64,000 nucleotides of DNA from Alicyclobacillus sp. SO9 (GCF_016406125.1 NZ_CP066339.1:1860001-1924000), one strand, 5' to 3'. Positions 33,246-41,175 are shown, counted from the first letter of the stretch. Numbers and translations: made by a program. The notes: generated by a model from the letters alone, not told the origin.

Positions 33246-34205
33246 ATGAACGTGGACACTCAATCCCAACGGTTCGATTTGTTCAAGAGGCGTCGAAGCG
33301 CTGATGTACGCAAGTGGATGATATATCTCATCATGTGGGTGGGTATTGTCGTATTTGGGGCCTGGGTGGGATGGAAGTTCGGACGGGTTCGTATTGGTCT
33401 TATCGTCAGCGGATCGGTCATCATTATTGGACTGTTCTATTCAGTGTTTATTCTTGGGGGACATGTGAAAGCATCAGTGAATTCATCCGAAGATCCATCG
33501 CACATGGGAATTTCACGGATTCGGAGATTACTCCATCCCCTCTGTAGTCAGACCGGACTGGCGATGCCGACTATCTTTATCATGCCGACAGACGCACCGA
33601 ATGCGTGTGCTGTCGGTATTTTCTCTAAATCTCAATCGATTGGTGTAACTGAGGGCGCCCTCAATATGTTAACAGACGAAGAACTGTCTGCTGTTTTGGC
33701 ACATGAAGTGACCCATCTCCAACGCAAAGACATCTTCTTTGACGGATGGTGGATAGCATTGACGGGGATGGCTGTTTCCCTTTCCGCAGTGGTAGTAGGA
33801 ATGGGAATTGCTTCGCTGCTGGCGGCTCGCAGAGCAGAGACAAAAAAGCAAGCCGAATCTGCAGAAGGATGGGGAGTTCTCTTGATAGGTCTAGGCATTA
33901 TCGTCGGTATTGTCGGTGTCGTGATACTGCAGCTGATTCAGCACGTGGTGATGAGACGTGCTGAATATATGGCCGATCACGGTGCTGTACTTCTCACTGG
34001 CCGCGCCCGGCCGTTGATGCTGGCGTTAGAAAAAATGGAGGTGGCGGACTCGCTCTTTCAGGCGCCGTCCATGCTGTCTATGGTCTTTTCCGTATCGGCA
34101 GTTCCTCGGTCACACTGGGGGCAAAGGTGGTTCGACACACATCCGCCGACCAGAAAGCGGGTCAAGAGATTAGAGAAGATAGGTCGGACGCTTGGAGAGT
34201 TTTGA
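33246..34205 (+). CDS. M48 family membrane metalloprotease (HtpX-like)
   Basis: 319 residues. Two membrane helices lie near residues 25-65 (WMIYLIMWVGIVVFGAWVGW, IGLIVSGSVIIIGLFYSVFI) and two more after the active site (ALTGMAVSLSAVVVGMGIAS, GVLLIGLGIIVGIVGVVIL). The zinc site HEVTH is at about residues 153-157 and the third ligand in EYMADHGAV near 240. Substrate-contact text ACAVGIFSKSQSIGVTEGAL is also typical. HtpX-like enzymes cut misfolded membrane proteins. A decayed paralogue lies 2.7 kb upstream, so the gene was duplicated within the island. It precedes the free Sir2-linked domain. Confidence 0.93.
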   Translation: MNVDTQSQRFDLFKRRRSADVRKWMIYLIMWVGIVVFGAWVGWKFGRVRIGLIVSGSVIIIGLFYSVFILGGHVKASVNSSEDPSHMGISRIRRLLHPLCSQTGLAMPTIFIMPTDAPNACAVGIFSKSQSIGVTEGALNMLTDEELSAVLAHEVTHLQRKDIFFDGWWIALTGMAVSLSAVVVGMGIASLLAARRAETKKQAESAEGWGVLLIGLGIIVGIVGVVILQLIQHVVMRRAEYMADHGAVLLTGRARPLMLALEKMEVADSLFQAPSMLSMVFSVSAVPRSHWGQRWFDTHPPTRKRVKRLEKIGRTLGEF

Positions 34206-34240
34206 ATCTGCTTAGCAAAAACGCGTTTATGGAGGTAAGG

Positions 34241-34603
34241 GTGTTGGGGTTTAACTCAGGTAAAGAGCAGGTAATTGTCCGTGTTGTAGGTGAAGGAGGG
34301 TCCATTACTTTATGGGGCCGGCAAGAATTAAATGGGGACTGGAACTTTGCATTGGGTCGAGACGAGTCAGGTCTGGCTGATTTTCTAGACGATGAAGATG
34401 AAGTGTTACTGGTTTCTCGCCCGCGGAATTGGGTACAGTCCTTCGAAGAAGGTTTGGCTTTGTTGGATAGGTATCCGTGGAAGCGATTGTCGCCACGCTG
34501 GGTCCATGAAGATTTCCGCAGAAGAGTGTTGCGCGAGGTGAAGCGGGATGGATTGGCCGCATCAAGAATCGAGAGATGGGTAGAGGTATGCGGCGGTCAG
34601 TAA
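34241..34603 (+). CDS. Free-standing Sir2-associated domain protein
   Basis: About 120 residues. GTG 34241 is chosen because GGAGG stands five bases upstream; an in-frame ATG at 34229 has no ribosome site. The text VIVRVVGEGGSITLWGRQEL, WNFALGRDESGLADFLDDED, SFEEGLALLDRYPWKRLSPR and WVHEDFRRRVLREVKR matches the first 110 residues of the Sir2 fusion at 29067, block by block. It starts 35 bp after the M48 gene. Known homologues of this short alpha-beta pattern are uncharacterised as far as I recall. As fused and free forms lie 5 kb apart, it may work in trans with the stand-alone Sir2. Confidence 0.75.
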   Translation: MLGFNSGKEQVIVRVVGEGGSITLWGRQELNGDWNFALGRDESGLADFLDDEDEVLLVSRPRNWVQSFEEGLALLDRYPWKRLSPRWVHEDFRRRVLREVKRDGLAASRIERWVEVCGGQ

Positions 34604-34677
34604 AGAATTAAGAATTAGCAGTATTTTGTAATGGTCCAACCATAGAATAGCGAATATTGGGTGAAGGGTGTGAGTCT

Positions 34678-35640
34678 ATGTACTTATGGGATGACTTAAA
34701 GAAGCAGATTAAAGAAACGGATACGACGGTTCAATGTCCAGTCGAGGGCTGCCAGACCGTGGTCAAAAGACAACGGAGGTCATTTCGCCGTGAAGAACAA
34801 TTCTTATGCACAGATCACAAGATTTATATTTCGCCTACCACGTGGGAATACAAGAATTTCTGGGACAACCTTTTGGAACAAAATGATAACGACAGACAAC
34901 TGATGCAGACCATAGTTGAGAATAAAGCCGAATCCCGTCTTGCACGGGACAAGAGTGAAGACGCAGTGACATGGAATGTATTCCGTCACTTGCAAAAGAA
35001 AAATCTGGTAGGAAAGGCACTTCAGACTTGTCTAGGTACCAAGAATGAGAAAGACTACTCCCTTATTTACTGGTCCTATTCGCAGGAGAATAAAAGCGTG
35101 TGGAAACCGCTGGTTGATGTTAGAAAGATCTTTAAGGAAAATCAAAACCATCCTAGTGAGCCAGACCTCATCATTGAAGCACCTTCAACCATTGTGCTTA
35201 TTGAGGCGAAGTTCACGTCCGGAAATAGGACGACCCCCTCAAACCTTGCAGTGGAGAGCAATTACGTTGATGGTGGGGATAACTGGTTTCGTCAAGTGTT
35301 CCAAGATGATGTTGACTTTCAGTCAGTTGCTGTGCAAGACAGGTTTTATGAACTCATGCGAATGTGGCTTCTTGGAACCTGGATAGCAAAAGAGAAAGGG
35401 AAGAAGTTTGTTCTTGTAAATCTAGTTTTGGAAGACAAGGAGCCCCACGTCGAAGAACAGTTTGGCAGGAACCTTATTCAAAATTCGAACCGGCGTTTTA
35501 AACGATGTACTTGGGAGCAAATATATAGAAACGTTCAGACTGATATAGCTGGAAACCATCTGGAAAAGTTCTTTAAAGGAAAGACTTTGGGATACCCGAA
35601 CAGAAGGGATCTTAAGAGAGCGTTTAAACTGGACGAATGA
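34678..35640 (+). CDS. Putative PD-(D/E)XK nuclease with N-terminal zinc finger
   Basis: About 320 residues from ATG 34678, AAGGG nine bases upstream. A zinc finger of the form C-x4-C...C-x2-H is near residues 18-48 (CPVEGCQTVV and FLCTDHKIYI). The nuclease core follows: ARDKSEDAVTWNVFRHLQKK (with Glu), then SEPDLIIEAPSTIVLIEAKF (D...E-A-K near residues 162-178). The C-terminal half holds a helix-strand set with KGKKFVLVNLVLEDKE. All key residues are kept, so it is probably an active DNA or RNA nuclease. It is followed by a nested palindrome. Confidence 0.8.
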   Translation: MYLWDDLKKQIKETDTTVQCPVEGCQTVVKRQRRSFRREEQFLCTDHKIYISPTTWEYKNFWDNLLEQNDNDRQLMQTIVENKAESRLARDKSEDAVTWNVFRHLQKKNLVGKALQTCLGTKNEKDYSLIYWSYSQENKSVWKPLVDVRKIFKENQNHPSEPDLIIEAPSTIVLIEAKFTSGNRTTPSNLAVESNYVDGGDNWFRQVFQDDVDFQSVAVQDRFYELMRMWLLGTWIAKEKGKKFVLVNLVLEDKEPHVEEQFGRNLIQNSNRRFKRCTWEQIYRNVQTDIAGNHLEKFFKGKTLGYPNRRDLKRAFKLDE

Positions 35641-35803
35641 AACGGATAACGGTGGCATCGTGTTTGTGTATTGATTGGACTGCAAAGGCGAATGTTACCC
35701 TATTCGGAATATCAACATTATCTTGACTTCACCAATATTCTGTCATATCATAACAACGTAAATACTTCTTCTTGAAAGTAAATCTAATATCTGAACAACT
35801 CAT

Positions 35804-35865
35804 GTTGGTAACCAAAGGTTCCCTTCCGCTTCTTGCGGGAGGGCCCTTTTAGTTTGGTTACCAAC
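35804..35865. repeat. 62-bp nested perfect palindrome
   Basis: GTTGGTAACCAAA at 35804-35816 is a perfect 13-bp inverted match to TTTGGTTACCAAC at 35853-35865. Inside, CCCTTCCGC (35821-35829) and GCGGGAGGG (35835-35843) form a second stem, followed by CCCTTTT. The inner stem alone would make a terminator for the nuclease gene. The outer arms make the whole a cruciform-like element, which ordinary terminators do not need; a small mobile palindrome or a structured RNA are alternatives. Confidence 0.7.
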
Positions 35866-35933
35866 CTGGGTATGGGTACTCTCATGCCTATGGGTACCTG
35901 TATGGAACTCCATTTCAGAAAGGATGATGTGTA

Positions 35934-36227
35934 ATGTTTCAGAGTCTAGATTATTACTTGTCTCAATTTCAATTGGGGCGCAAGTCTGTCCTTACCTCAT
36001 CATTTTTCGGCGATGATAACTGTGGAGTTATGCAATTGTCGTTTCGGAACCATGAGATAAACCAAATCTATCGTCAATTTAGGGAGGACGACCAGTCCGT
36101 AGATTTTGAGGGTCGTTTCCTTGAGGCTTTGGTGGATTCATTTCGATTTGTTCTAGAGACACAACCTAAAAGAAGTGAAATCGCTCATAGTTTGCATCAA
36201 TATATCTCTGCAGCCTTCGAGTCCTGA
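35934..36227 (+). CDS. Small protein of unknown function
   Basis: 97 residues, GAAAGGATGATG before the ATG. It begins MFQSLDYYLSQFQLGRKSVL, has SSFFGDDNCGVMQLSFRNHE and INQIYRQFREDDQSVDFEGR, and ends in a helix (EIAHSLHQYISAAFES). The pattern is alpha-beta and coherent. No family is recognised. It is bounded by a palindromic element and a terminator-like hairpin, so it is transcribed alone. Confidence 0.6.
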   Translation: MFQSLDYYLSQFQLGRKSVLTSSFFGDDNCGVMQLSFRNHEINQIYRQFREDDQSVDFEGRFLEALVDSFRFVLETQPKRSEIAHSLHQYISAAFES

Positions 36228-36234
36228 TGGTGAG

Positions 36235-36274
36235 GGATCGGTGAGATTTCAGTCTCATCGATCCTTCATTTCAT
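36235..36274 (+). terminator. Terminator-like hairpin
   Basis: GGATCGGTGAGA at 36235-36246 pairs with TCTCATCGATCC at 36253-36264 (one G-T pair), followed by the T-rich TTCATTTCAT. It ends the gene at 35934. Confidence 0.65.
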
Positions 36275-36393
36275 ACAGACCCCCGTTCTTGGAGCATGTT
36301 CGACATGAGTGACACGCTTTGTCAGTCCTTCGAATTATACTTGGCAAGATCCATATGCAACCAGCTTTAAGTGATTGCAAGGGGGTTATCGCA

Positions 36394-36972
36394 TTGACAA
36401 ACCGAATTGGTCTATTTGTAAAAGAGGACATTCCTTTTCCGGTAACAGTGGGGCAGACTTATAATCTCGCCTGGAGCAGGTACCGAATTGTAGACATGAA
36501 TTACACCAATCAATATGGGACGTTCATTTTAGGGTGTTGTGTAGAGGATCACGATGACAGTGAGACAGATGATTGGGTACGAGAAATGGGGAGGCCCAGT
36601 CATCCGGATAACCCGATTGAACTTCTTAAGACTTTGTATATTGAAGGCGGATTGAGCACAAAGGGACTTATGGTTGCATTTCTCTATCGTGATCGCCAAA
36701 AGGGTAAGATTTTTGGCCTCACGTATCGTGAAATCTGGCCCTTGGTGTTCCATCACGGCGCAGTCAACGCAGGTGCTAGTCGGTCTAGATACCAGCAGTT
36801 CAACAGTCGTTTGTTGGATACCATCGATGAACTCCGCGGGTTGGACAGCTGGTTTTGGCGTGAGCGGATTGAATATAGGTCTAAGGGTGAAGAGATTTGG
36901 TCCTCTCAACTGCAACGCGAGATTGAGCGGCGTGGGACGGCGCAGAGCCCCAGACGTGCACGAGCGCACTGA
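36394..36972 (+). CDS. Protein of unknown function, 192 residues
   Basis: The start is TTG 36394, with AAGGGGG eight bases upstream; the frame is open further left but without a ribosome site. The product begins with a strand-rich part (NRIGLFVKEDIPFPVTVGQT, YRIVDMNYTNQYGTFILGCC), continues with an acidic loop and a helix with NPIELLKTLYIEGGLSTKGL, then YREIWPLVFHHGAVNAGASR, and ends in a basic helix. The last part has the feel of a DNA-associated helical domain. No family is recognised. The zinc-ribbon gene follows 51 bp later. Confidence 0.6.
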   Translation: MTNRIGLFVKEDIPFPVTVGQTYNLAWSRYRIVDMNYTNQYGTFILGCCVEDHDDSETDDWVREMGRPSHPDNPIELLKTLYIEGGLSTKGLMVAFLYRDRQKGKIFGLTYREIWPLVFHHGAVNAGASRSRYQQFNSRLLDTIDELRGLDSWFWRERIEYRSKGEEIWSSQLQREIERRGTAQSPRRARAH

Positions 36973-37023
36973 TTGACCCGATTTACAATCATGTAAAAAT
37001 AGAGAAGGAGAGGCGGAATTGAC

Positions 37024-37500
37024 ATGCAGCGGATGAAATATGACTGTACCTGCGGGTGGCAATACGAGGGGTGGCTTGGCATACATTACTTTGTTGTGGA
37101 TCCGTACCGAATCGTTGAGCGTCAGATTAGAACCGCCGCCAATATACATGCAAATTTGCTACAGGTCTGGTCAGAACTTCTTGACCACCCACTCATGGTA
37201 GAGGAGAGTACGCGTGTTCGAAGCCAGCCGATTGATGTTCCTTCTTTTCTCAAACCCGGCCAGGCACAGGGCAGCCCGCGTAAACCTCTGCTGTATTTGT
37301 CATGGGAACTTGGACATTGTTCTGAATGCAGCGCAATTGTACGAAACATGCTGGCCTATCTCCCGTCGCACGAGTTGATGCATCCAGTTTTATGTCCTCA
37401 ATGCGGCAATGAGACGGTAACGCTATACGGTGTCCCAAAGGAGCTTCAGTGTCCGGAATGTCAAGAAGCTGTAGCAGGGAAGAGTACGGGGATTGCATAG
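37024..37500 (+). CDS. Zinc-ribbon protein of unknown function
   Basis: 158 residues. Cysteine pairs occur near the start (CTCGW), in the middle (HCSECSA) and at the end (LCPQCGNET and CPECQEA), enough for two zinc ribbons. Between them a helix with RTAANIHANLLQVWSELLD is seen. The start ATG 37024 follows GGCGGA; ATG 37033 is also possible. It follows the gene at 36394 closely and lies ahead of the second Sir2 gene, but with 174 bases between. Confidence 0.65.
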   Translation: MQRMKYDCTCGWQYEGWLGIHYFVVDPYRIVERQIRTAANIHANLLQVWSELLDHPLMVEESTRVRSQPIDVPSFLKPGQAQGSPRKPLLYLSWELGHCSECSAIVRNMLAYLPSHELMHPVLCPQCGNETVTLYGVPKELQCPECQEAVAGKSTGIA

Positions 37501-37674
37501 TCAGTTCAAGGAAATGGGTATTCACAAGAGTTGCACTGACGTATTTTGTCACCCCCTGGAGGTAAGGTTGAATCAACAACGCTACGGTGTCGATATATAG
37601 AATCAGTTTCCCGCAGTCAAAACATTGGAACATGCCTGTATTTTAACCGCTATAAGCTCAAAGGGGGATGATGG

Positions 37675-38430
37675 ATGAGGCGCGTAAGTCTGGGTGAGGA
37701 CGTACAGACCAAAATGGAGACGCTGGCTCTGTGGATGCAACGGTCACAGTCTACAGTCATATTGACTGGAGCCGGTATCTCGACGGAAAGCGGGGTGCCG
37801 GATTATCGTTCAGAAGATGGTTGGTGGAACAAGGTTGATCCGTTAACAATTAGTACCGCATCCGTGCTGAGCAGTAACTACGACCTATTCCATGAATTTT
37901 ACTCGAGTCGATTGCGTGCTCTTGGCCACGTTCAACCGAATCGTGGCCACCAAATTATCAGTGACTGGGAAGAACGAGGTCTGGTGCACACCATTGCCAC
38001 ACAAAATGTGGATGGTTTACATCAGTTGGCGGGTAGTACAAACGTCACTGAATTACATGGCACAATTCGGAGATTCCGCTGTTCGCGGTGTGATGCAACC
38101 GCTGAGTTGGAAGAGTTTCTGAATAAGGAGGCCTGTGTTCACTGTGGTGGGAATCTGAGGCCCAACGTCATTCTGTTCCAAGAGATGCTGCCTCAAGGCG
38201 CATGGGATGTGGCACTTAGGGCGATAACCAATGCCCATCTCGTGCTTGTCATCGGCACGAGTCTCCAAGTATCCCCCGTCAACCAGCTGCCTTCTATGAC
38301 GGCCGGTAAAATTGCGGTCATCAATATGGAGGAGACTGACTTTGACCATGGGTTTGATTTGGTCATTCACGGCACGGCTGGTGAAATTCTTGAACAAGTA
38401 AATGCATTGATTATGATCCCGTCTAGTTGA
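37675..38430 (+). CDS. Stand-alone Sir2 family NAD-dependent deacylase
   Basis: 251 residues, AAAGGGGG seven bases before the ATG. The Sir2 motifs are complete: GAGISTESGVPDYRSEDGWW, TQNVDGLHQ, the catalytic His in TELHGTI near residue 128, zinc cysteines (CSRC and CVHC) and VIGTSLQVSPVNQLPS. It aligns along its length with the Sir2 part of the fusion at 29067, with about half the positions the same by eye, but lacks the N-terminal domain. The next gene is an ADP-ribosylglycohydrolase 96 bp away in the same direction, so the pair could deal with ADP-ribose made or transferred by Sir2. Confidence 0.93.
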   Translation: MRRVSLGEDVQTKMETLALWMQRSQSTVILTGAGISTESGVPDYRSEDGWWNKVDPLTISTASVLSSNYDLFHEFYSSRLRALGHVQPNRGHQIISDWEERGLVHTIATQNVDGLHQLAGSTNVTELHGTIRRFRCSRCDATAELEEFLNKEACVHCGGNLRPNVILFQEMLPQGAWDVALRAITNAHLVLVIGTSLQVSPVNQLPSMTAGKIAVINMEETDFDHGFDLVIHGTAGEILEQVNALIMIPSS

Positions 38431-38463
38431 TATGAAAGGAGATATCGGCCTGACTGTTTCCAT

Positions 38464-38503
38464 ATGGTTACTTCGAAAGCAAGATGGTTACTTCGATAGC
38501 AAG
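38464..38503 (+). repeat. Tandem 20-bp repeat in the Sir2/glycohydrolase gap
   Basis: Two head-to-tail copies of a 20-base unit, ATGGTTACTTCGAAAGCAAG at 38464-38483 and the same with one A-to-T change at 38484-38503. They fill most of the space before the glycohydrolase ribosome site. This may be a simple slippage product, or two binding sites for a regulator. Confidence 0.6.
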
Positions 38504-38526
38504 ATAATTCGCTGGGAGGGGTTAGT

Positions 38527-39858
38527 ATGAGTCAGTTTGACGGAATGATGAATCGATTTGATGGAGTGTTAACGCGATTAACCCACCACTTAGAGAACAT
38601 TGACCAAATCATGGAGAATTCGGGTACAGAAGAAGGACGGAAAGAATTACTGAACAATCAACTTGTTTTAGTTGTGGACTTCGTATATCAGCTTAAACAA
38701 ATGCTAGGAAAAGAAGACACCTCTCGTGTCATTCCTCAGTGGCTTCGCATCGAAAACCGCCTGCGGCGGTTACGGCGTTTAGTTGAGCTTCAGTCCCCAA
38801 CCGTCATTATTCAAAACGAGAATCAGTGGCTTAAGAAAATGGTTCGTGAGATGGAGCAACTGGGGAATGGGTTTGAACCGGACCTGTATACGGAGGAAGA
38901 GCAGGAAGAGTTGGCGATGGAGAGAGACTTCTTTGATGAAGAGGAATTCGCACTTGATCGTATCAAAGGGGCAATTCTTGGACACGCCATTGGCGATGCC
39001 ATGGGTGCAACAACGGAATTTATGGAACCAAACGAGATATGCCGGAAATACGGCACAGTCACAGACATCCTCGGTGGAGGCTGGTTACACTTGAAACCTG
39101 GAGAAACCACCGATGACACGGCAATGAGTCTATGTGTGGCCGAGGGGATCCTGGAATCCCCGGACAATCCTATTGATGCAATTGGGCAGGCTTTTTTACG
39201 CTGGGAAGCAACCGATCCAGAAGATATCGGCAACACGATTCGTTCTTCACTCGATCACTTTAATGGTGACTGGCTCGAGGCCGCCTATCAGACCCACCTT
39301 GAATTTGATGGTTATACGGGTGGAAACGGATCGCTTATGCGGTGTCTACCGGTTGCCTTAGCGTACACGGATAGCGATAAAATGGAAGATATCACAGAGC
39401 GCCAGTCCAAAATGACTCATTATGACGACATCGCCAGTGAAGCGTGTCTGATTTACAACCGTATTGCAGCCAGGGTGTTGAACGGTGATAATTTGCTGTT
39501 AGCCCTCGTGGCGGAGACCGATGGTACACGCTACCATAACGTGTTCTTAGACCGTCCTTCCTGCTCTCCGGATGGATTTGTGGTGAATACATTTACGTGG
39601 GTCCTGTACCTGTTATGGACCTATGATTCTTTTGCGGAAGTTGTGCAGCAAGCGACGAATGAGGGCTATGATTCGGACACAGTCGCTGCGATTGCCGGGG
39701 GTCTCAAAGGATTGTCCACCCAAAGCTTTGGTTTGCCGCAGGAATGGGTTAACAAGTTACGCAATCGTAAGCAGTTGGAGAAAGCAGCCGAAGACTTGTA
39801 TCAATTGAGGCAATCGATGCTGGGAATGACGTCTCAACCCGCTGGAACAAATGACTAA
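38527..39858 (+). CDS. ADP-ribosylglycohydrolase family protein with N-terminal coiled coil
   Basis: 443 residues, GGGAGGGG before the ATG. Residues about 1-130 are helical and charged (NRFDGVLTRLTHHLENIDQI, LRIENRLRRLRRLVELQSP), an unusual addition. The DraG-type domain follows from about residue 145: GAILGHAIGDAMGATTEFME, the metal site ETTDDTAMSLCVAEGI (TDDT near 195-198), TGGNGSLMRCLPVALAY, and YDSDTVAAIAGGLKGLST. These keep the acidic residues that bind two magnesium ions, so it should remove ADP-ribose from protein or nucleic acid. It follows the stand-alone Sir2 gene and is probably coupled to it in function. Confidence 0.92.
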   Translation: MSQFDGMMNRFDGVLTRLTHHLENIDQIMENSGTEEGRKELLNNQLVLVVDFVYQLKQMLGKEDTSRVIPQWLRIENRLRRLRRLVELQSPTVIIQNENQWLKKMVREMEQLGNGFEPDLYTEEEQEELAMERDFFDEEEFALDRIKGAILGHAIGDAMGATTEFMEPNEICRKYGTVTDILGGGWLHLKPGETTDDTAMSLCVAEGILESPDNPIDAIGQAFLRWEATDPEDIGNTIRSSLDHFNGDWLEAAYQTHLEFDGYTGGNGSLMRCLPVALAYTDSDKMEDITERQSKMTHYDDIASEACLIYNRIAARVLNGDNLLLALVAETDGTRYHNVFLDRPSCSPDGFVVNTFTWVLYLLWTYDSFAEVVQQATNEGYDSDTVAAIAGGLKGLSTQSFGLPQEWVNKLRNRKQLEKAAEDLYQLRQSMLGMTSQPAGTND

Positions 39859-40135
39859 AGAGCACATATCCAATGCTACAATGAGCTTGTTAACAATGCG
39901 GGTGTTACAAGTCGTACAGTGTAGAGAGTGCTACGAAGACGTACAATCGAATCAGGCAATGTGAGAGTATGAATGGGCAGGGGCACGAGTGACGATTAAT
40001 TAGAGAATAGGACCGTTAGGGGATTATCTCGGTTATACTAGACATAGTTAGGAAAATTCTTCTGGTACTACTAGTTTCCGTCTAATCGCGCTTATCCTGT
40101 TTTGTGTCAATATACTTGCAAGGAAGGGGTCAGCT

Positions 40136-41119
40136 ATGCCTGATTCAACCGCACGCATTCTTCAAACATTGCACCTTATCAATGCAGAACCGAAACAATA
40201 CTCTGCGCAAGGACTGGCGGAGCACTTTGGCGTGGGTAAGCGAACTGTGCTTCGAGACATCCGAGTTCTTAGAGGACTGGATTATATCATCGATAGTGAA
40301 AATAGAGGGGGTTACTATATTCAATGGGACCCCCTTCGACTCCCGATGCGTCTCACAGAAGACGAAAGAGTGGCTCTAAAGCTTCTGCCTGAACTGGCCC
40401 TGTCGCATGGGTCCCCTCAAGAGGTAGCGAAAATTTCCCGGGAATATCGCAGCGCTATTGCAAAGATATTTGAAAAACTAGGCTTGCAAAGAGACGGGCA
40501 CGAGACCAGTGATCGCCTGAGTGAACGTATGTTGGCGGGGTTCAATTTCAATGGCATGGGGAACGACGGCGCCATTATTGCTCTGTTAGACGCGGTTCAG
40601 CGGCGATCAACGGTAGAAATGGAATACCACAGTTTCAGTTCAGACACTGTTTTAACCCGCCAATTTGATCCGTACTACATACTCCCTCGCCACAATAGTC
40701 TCTACGCTCTTGGGTATTGCCATCTCAGAAACGAATACCGCACGTTTCGGGTTAGTCGAATGCGCAGCGTCCGTGTTTTGGACAAAAGGTTCGTCGAAGA
40801 AACAGATTTTTCACTGGCTGAGGTCCTTTCCACCTCCTTCGGCGTTGATGCCAATGGTGAAGAAATCCTGGCGGTGCTGTGTTTTGACCGAACGAGTGTG
40901 CGATACGTAAAGGAGCAGATTGAGAATCCGGAAAGTGTTGTGGAGGAATCCGAGAGGGATGACGGAAGCGTCCAACTGAAGATCAGTGCCCACCTGAATC
41001 CTGAGTTTGTGCACTGGGTGCTCCAATATGGTGCAGATGTTGAGGTGCTGGGTCCGGATAACCTCGTGGAGGAAATTCGCAGACATGTTCAACTTCAGGC
41101 ACAACGGTACCTAACGTGA
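40136..41119 (+). CDS. WYL-domain transcription regulator of the AddAB-like pair
   Basis: 327 residues, AAGGAAGGGG before the ATG. An HTH_11-type winged helix (RILQTLHLINAEPKQYSAQG, LAEHFGVGKRTVLRDIRVLR) is followed by the WYL domain at about residues 145-215 (IALLDAVQRRSTVEMEYHSF, DPYYILPRHNSLYALGYCHL, EYRTFRVSRMRSVRVLDKR) and a WCX domain ending QYGADVEVLGPDNLVEEIRR. A palindrome GGGAAC-TTTT-GTTCCC and a promoter follow directly, then the nuclease-helicase genes, so this protein is the likely repressor or activator of that promoter. Confidence 0.92.
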   Translation: MPDSTARILQTLHLINAEPKQYSAQGLAEHFGVGKRTVLRDIRVLRGLDYIIDSENRGGYYIQWDPLRLPMRLTEDERVALKLLPELALSHGSPQEVAKISREYRSAIAKIFEKLGLQRDGHETSDRLSERMLAGFNFNGMGNDGAIIALLDAVQRRSTVEMEYHSFSSDTVLTRQFDPYYILPRHNSLYALGYCHLRNEYRTFRVSRMRSVRVLDKRFVEETDFSLAEVLSTSFGVDANGEEILAVLCFDRTSVRYVKEQIENPESVVEESERDDGSVQLKISAHLNPEFVHWVLQYGADVEVLGPDNLVEEIRRHVQLQAQRYLT

Positions 41120-41121
41120 CG

Positions 41122-41137
41122 GGGAACTTTTGTTCCC
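41122..41137. promoter_or_regulatory. Palindrome between the WYL gene and its target promoter
   Basis: GGGAAC, four T, GTTCCC, right after the WYL stop and 10 bp before TTGACA. No T-run follows, so it is more likely an operator than a terminator. The WYL protein itself is the prime candidate to bind it. Confidence 0.45.
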
Positions 41138-41175
41138 GTGACAAGACTTGACACTTCTCCTTGCTAGGCTATAGC
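41138..41175 (+). promoter_or_regulatory. Promoter of the AddAB-like operon
   Basis: GTGACA at 41138, then TTGACA at 41148-41153 and TATAGC at 41170-41175, 16 bp apart. The block is nearly the same as at 30481-30513 in front of the decayed M48 gene, also after a WYL gene end. A shared control module is the simplest reading. Confidence 0.6.
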
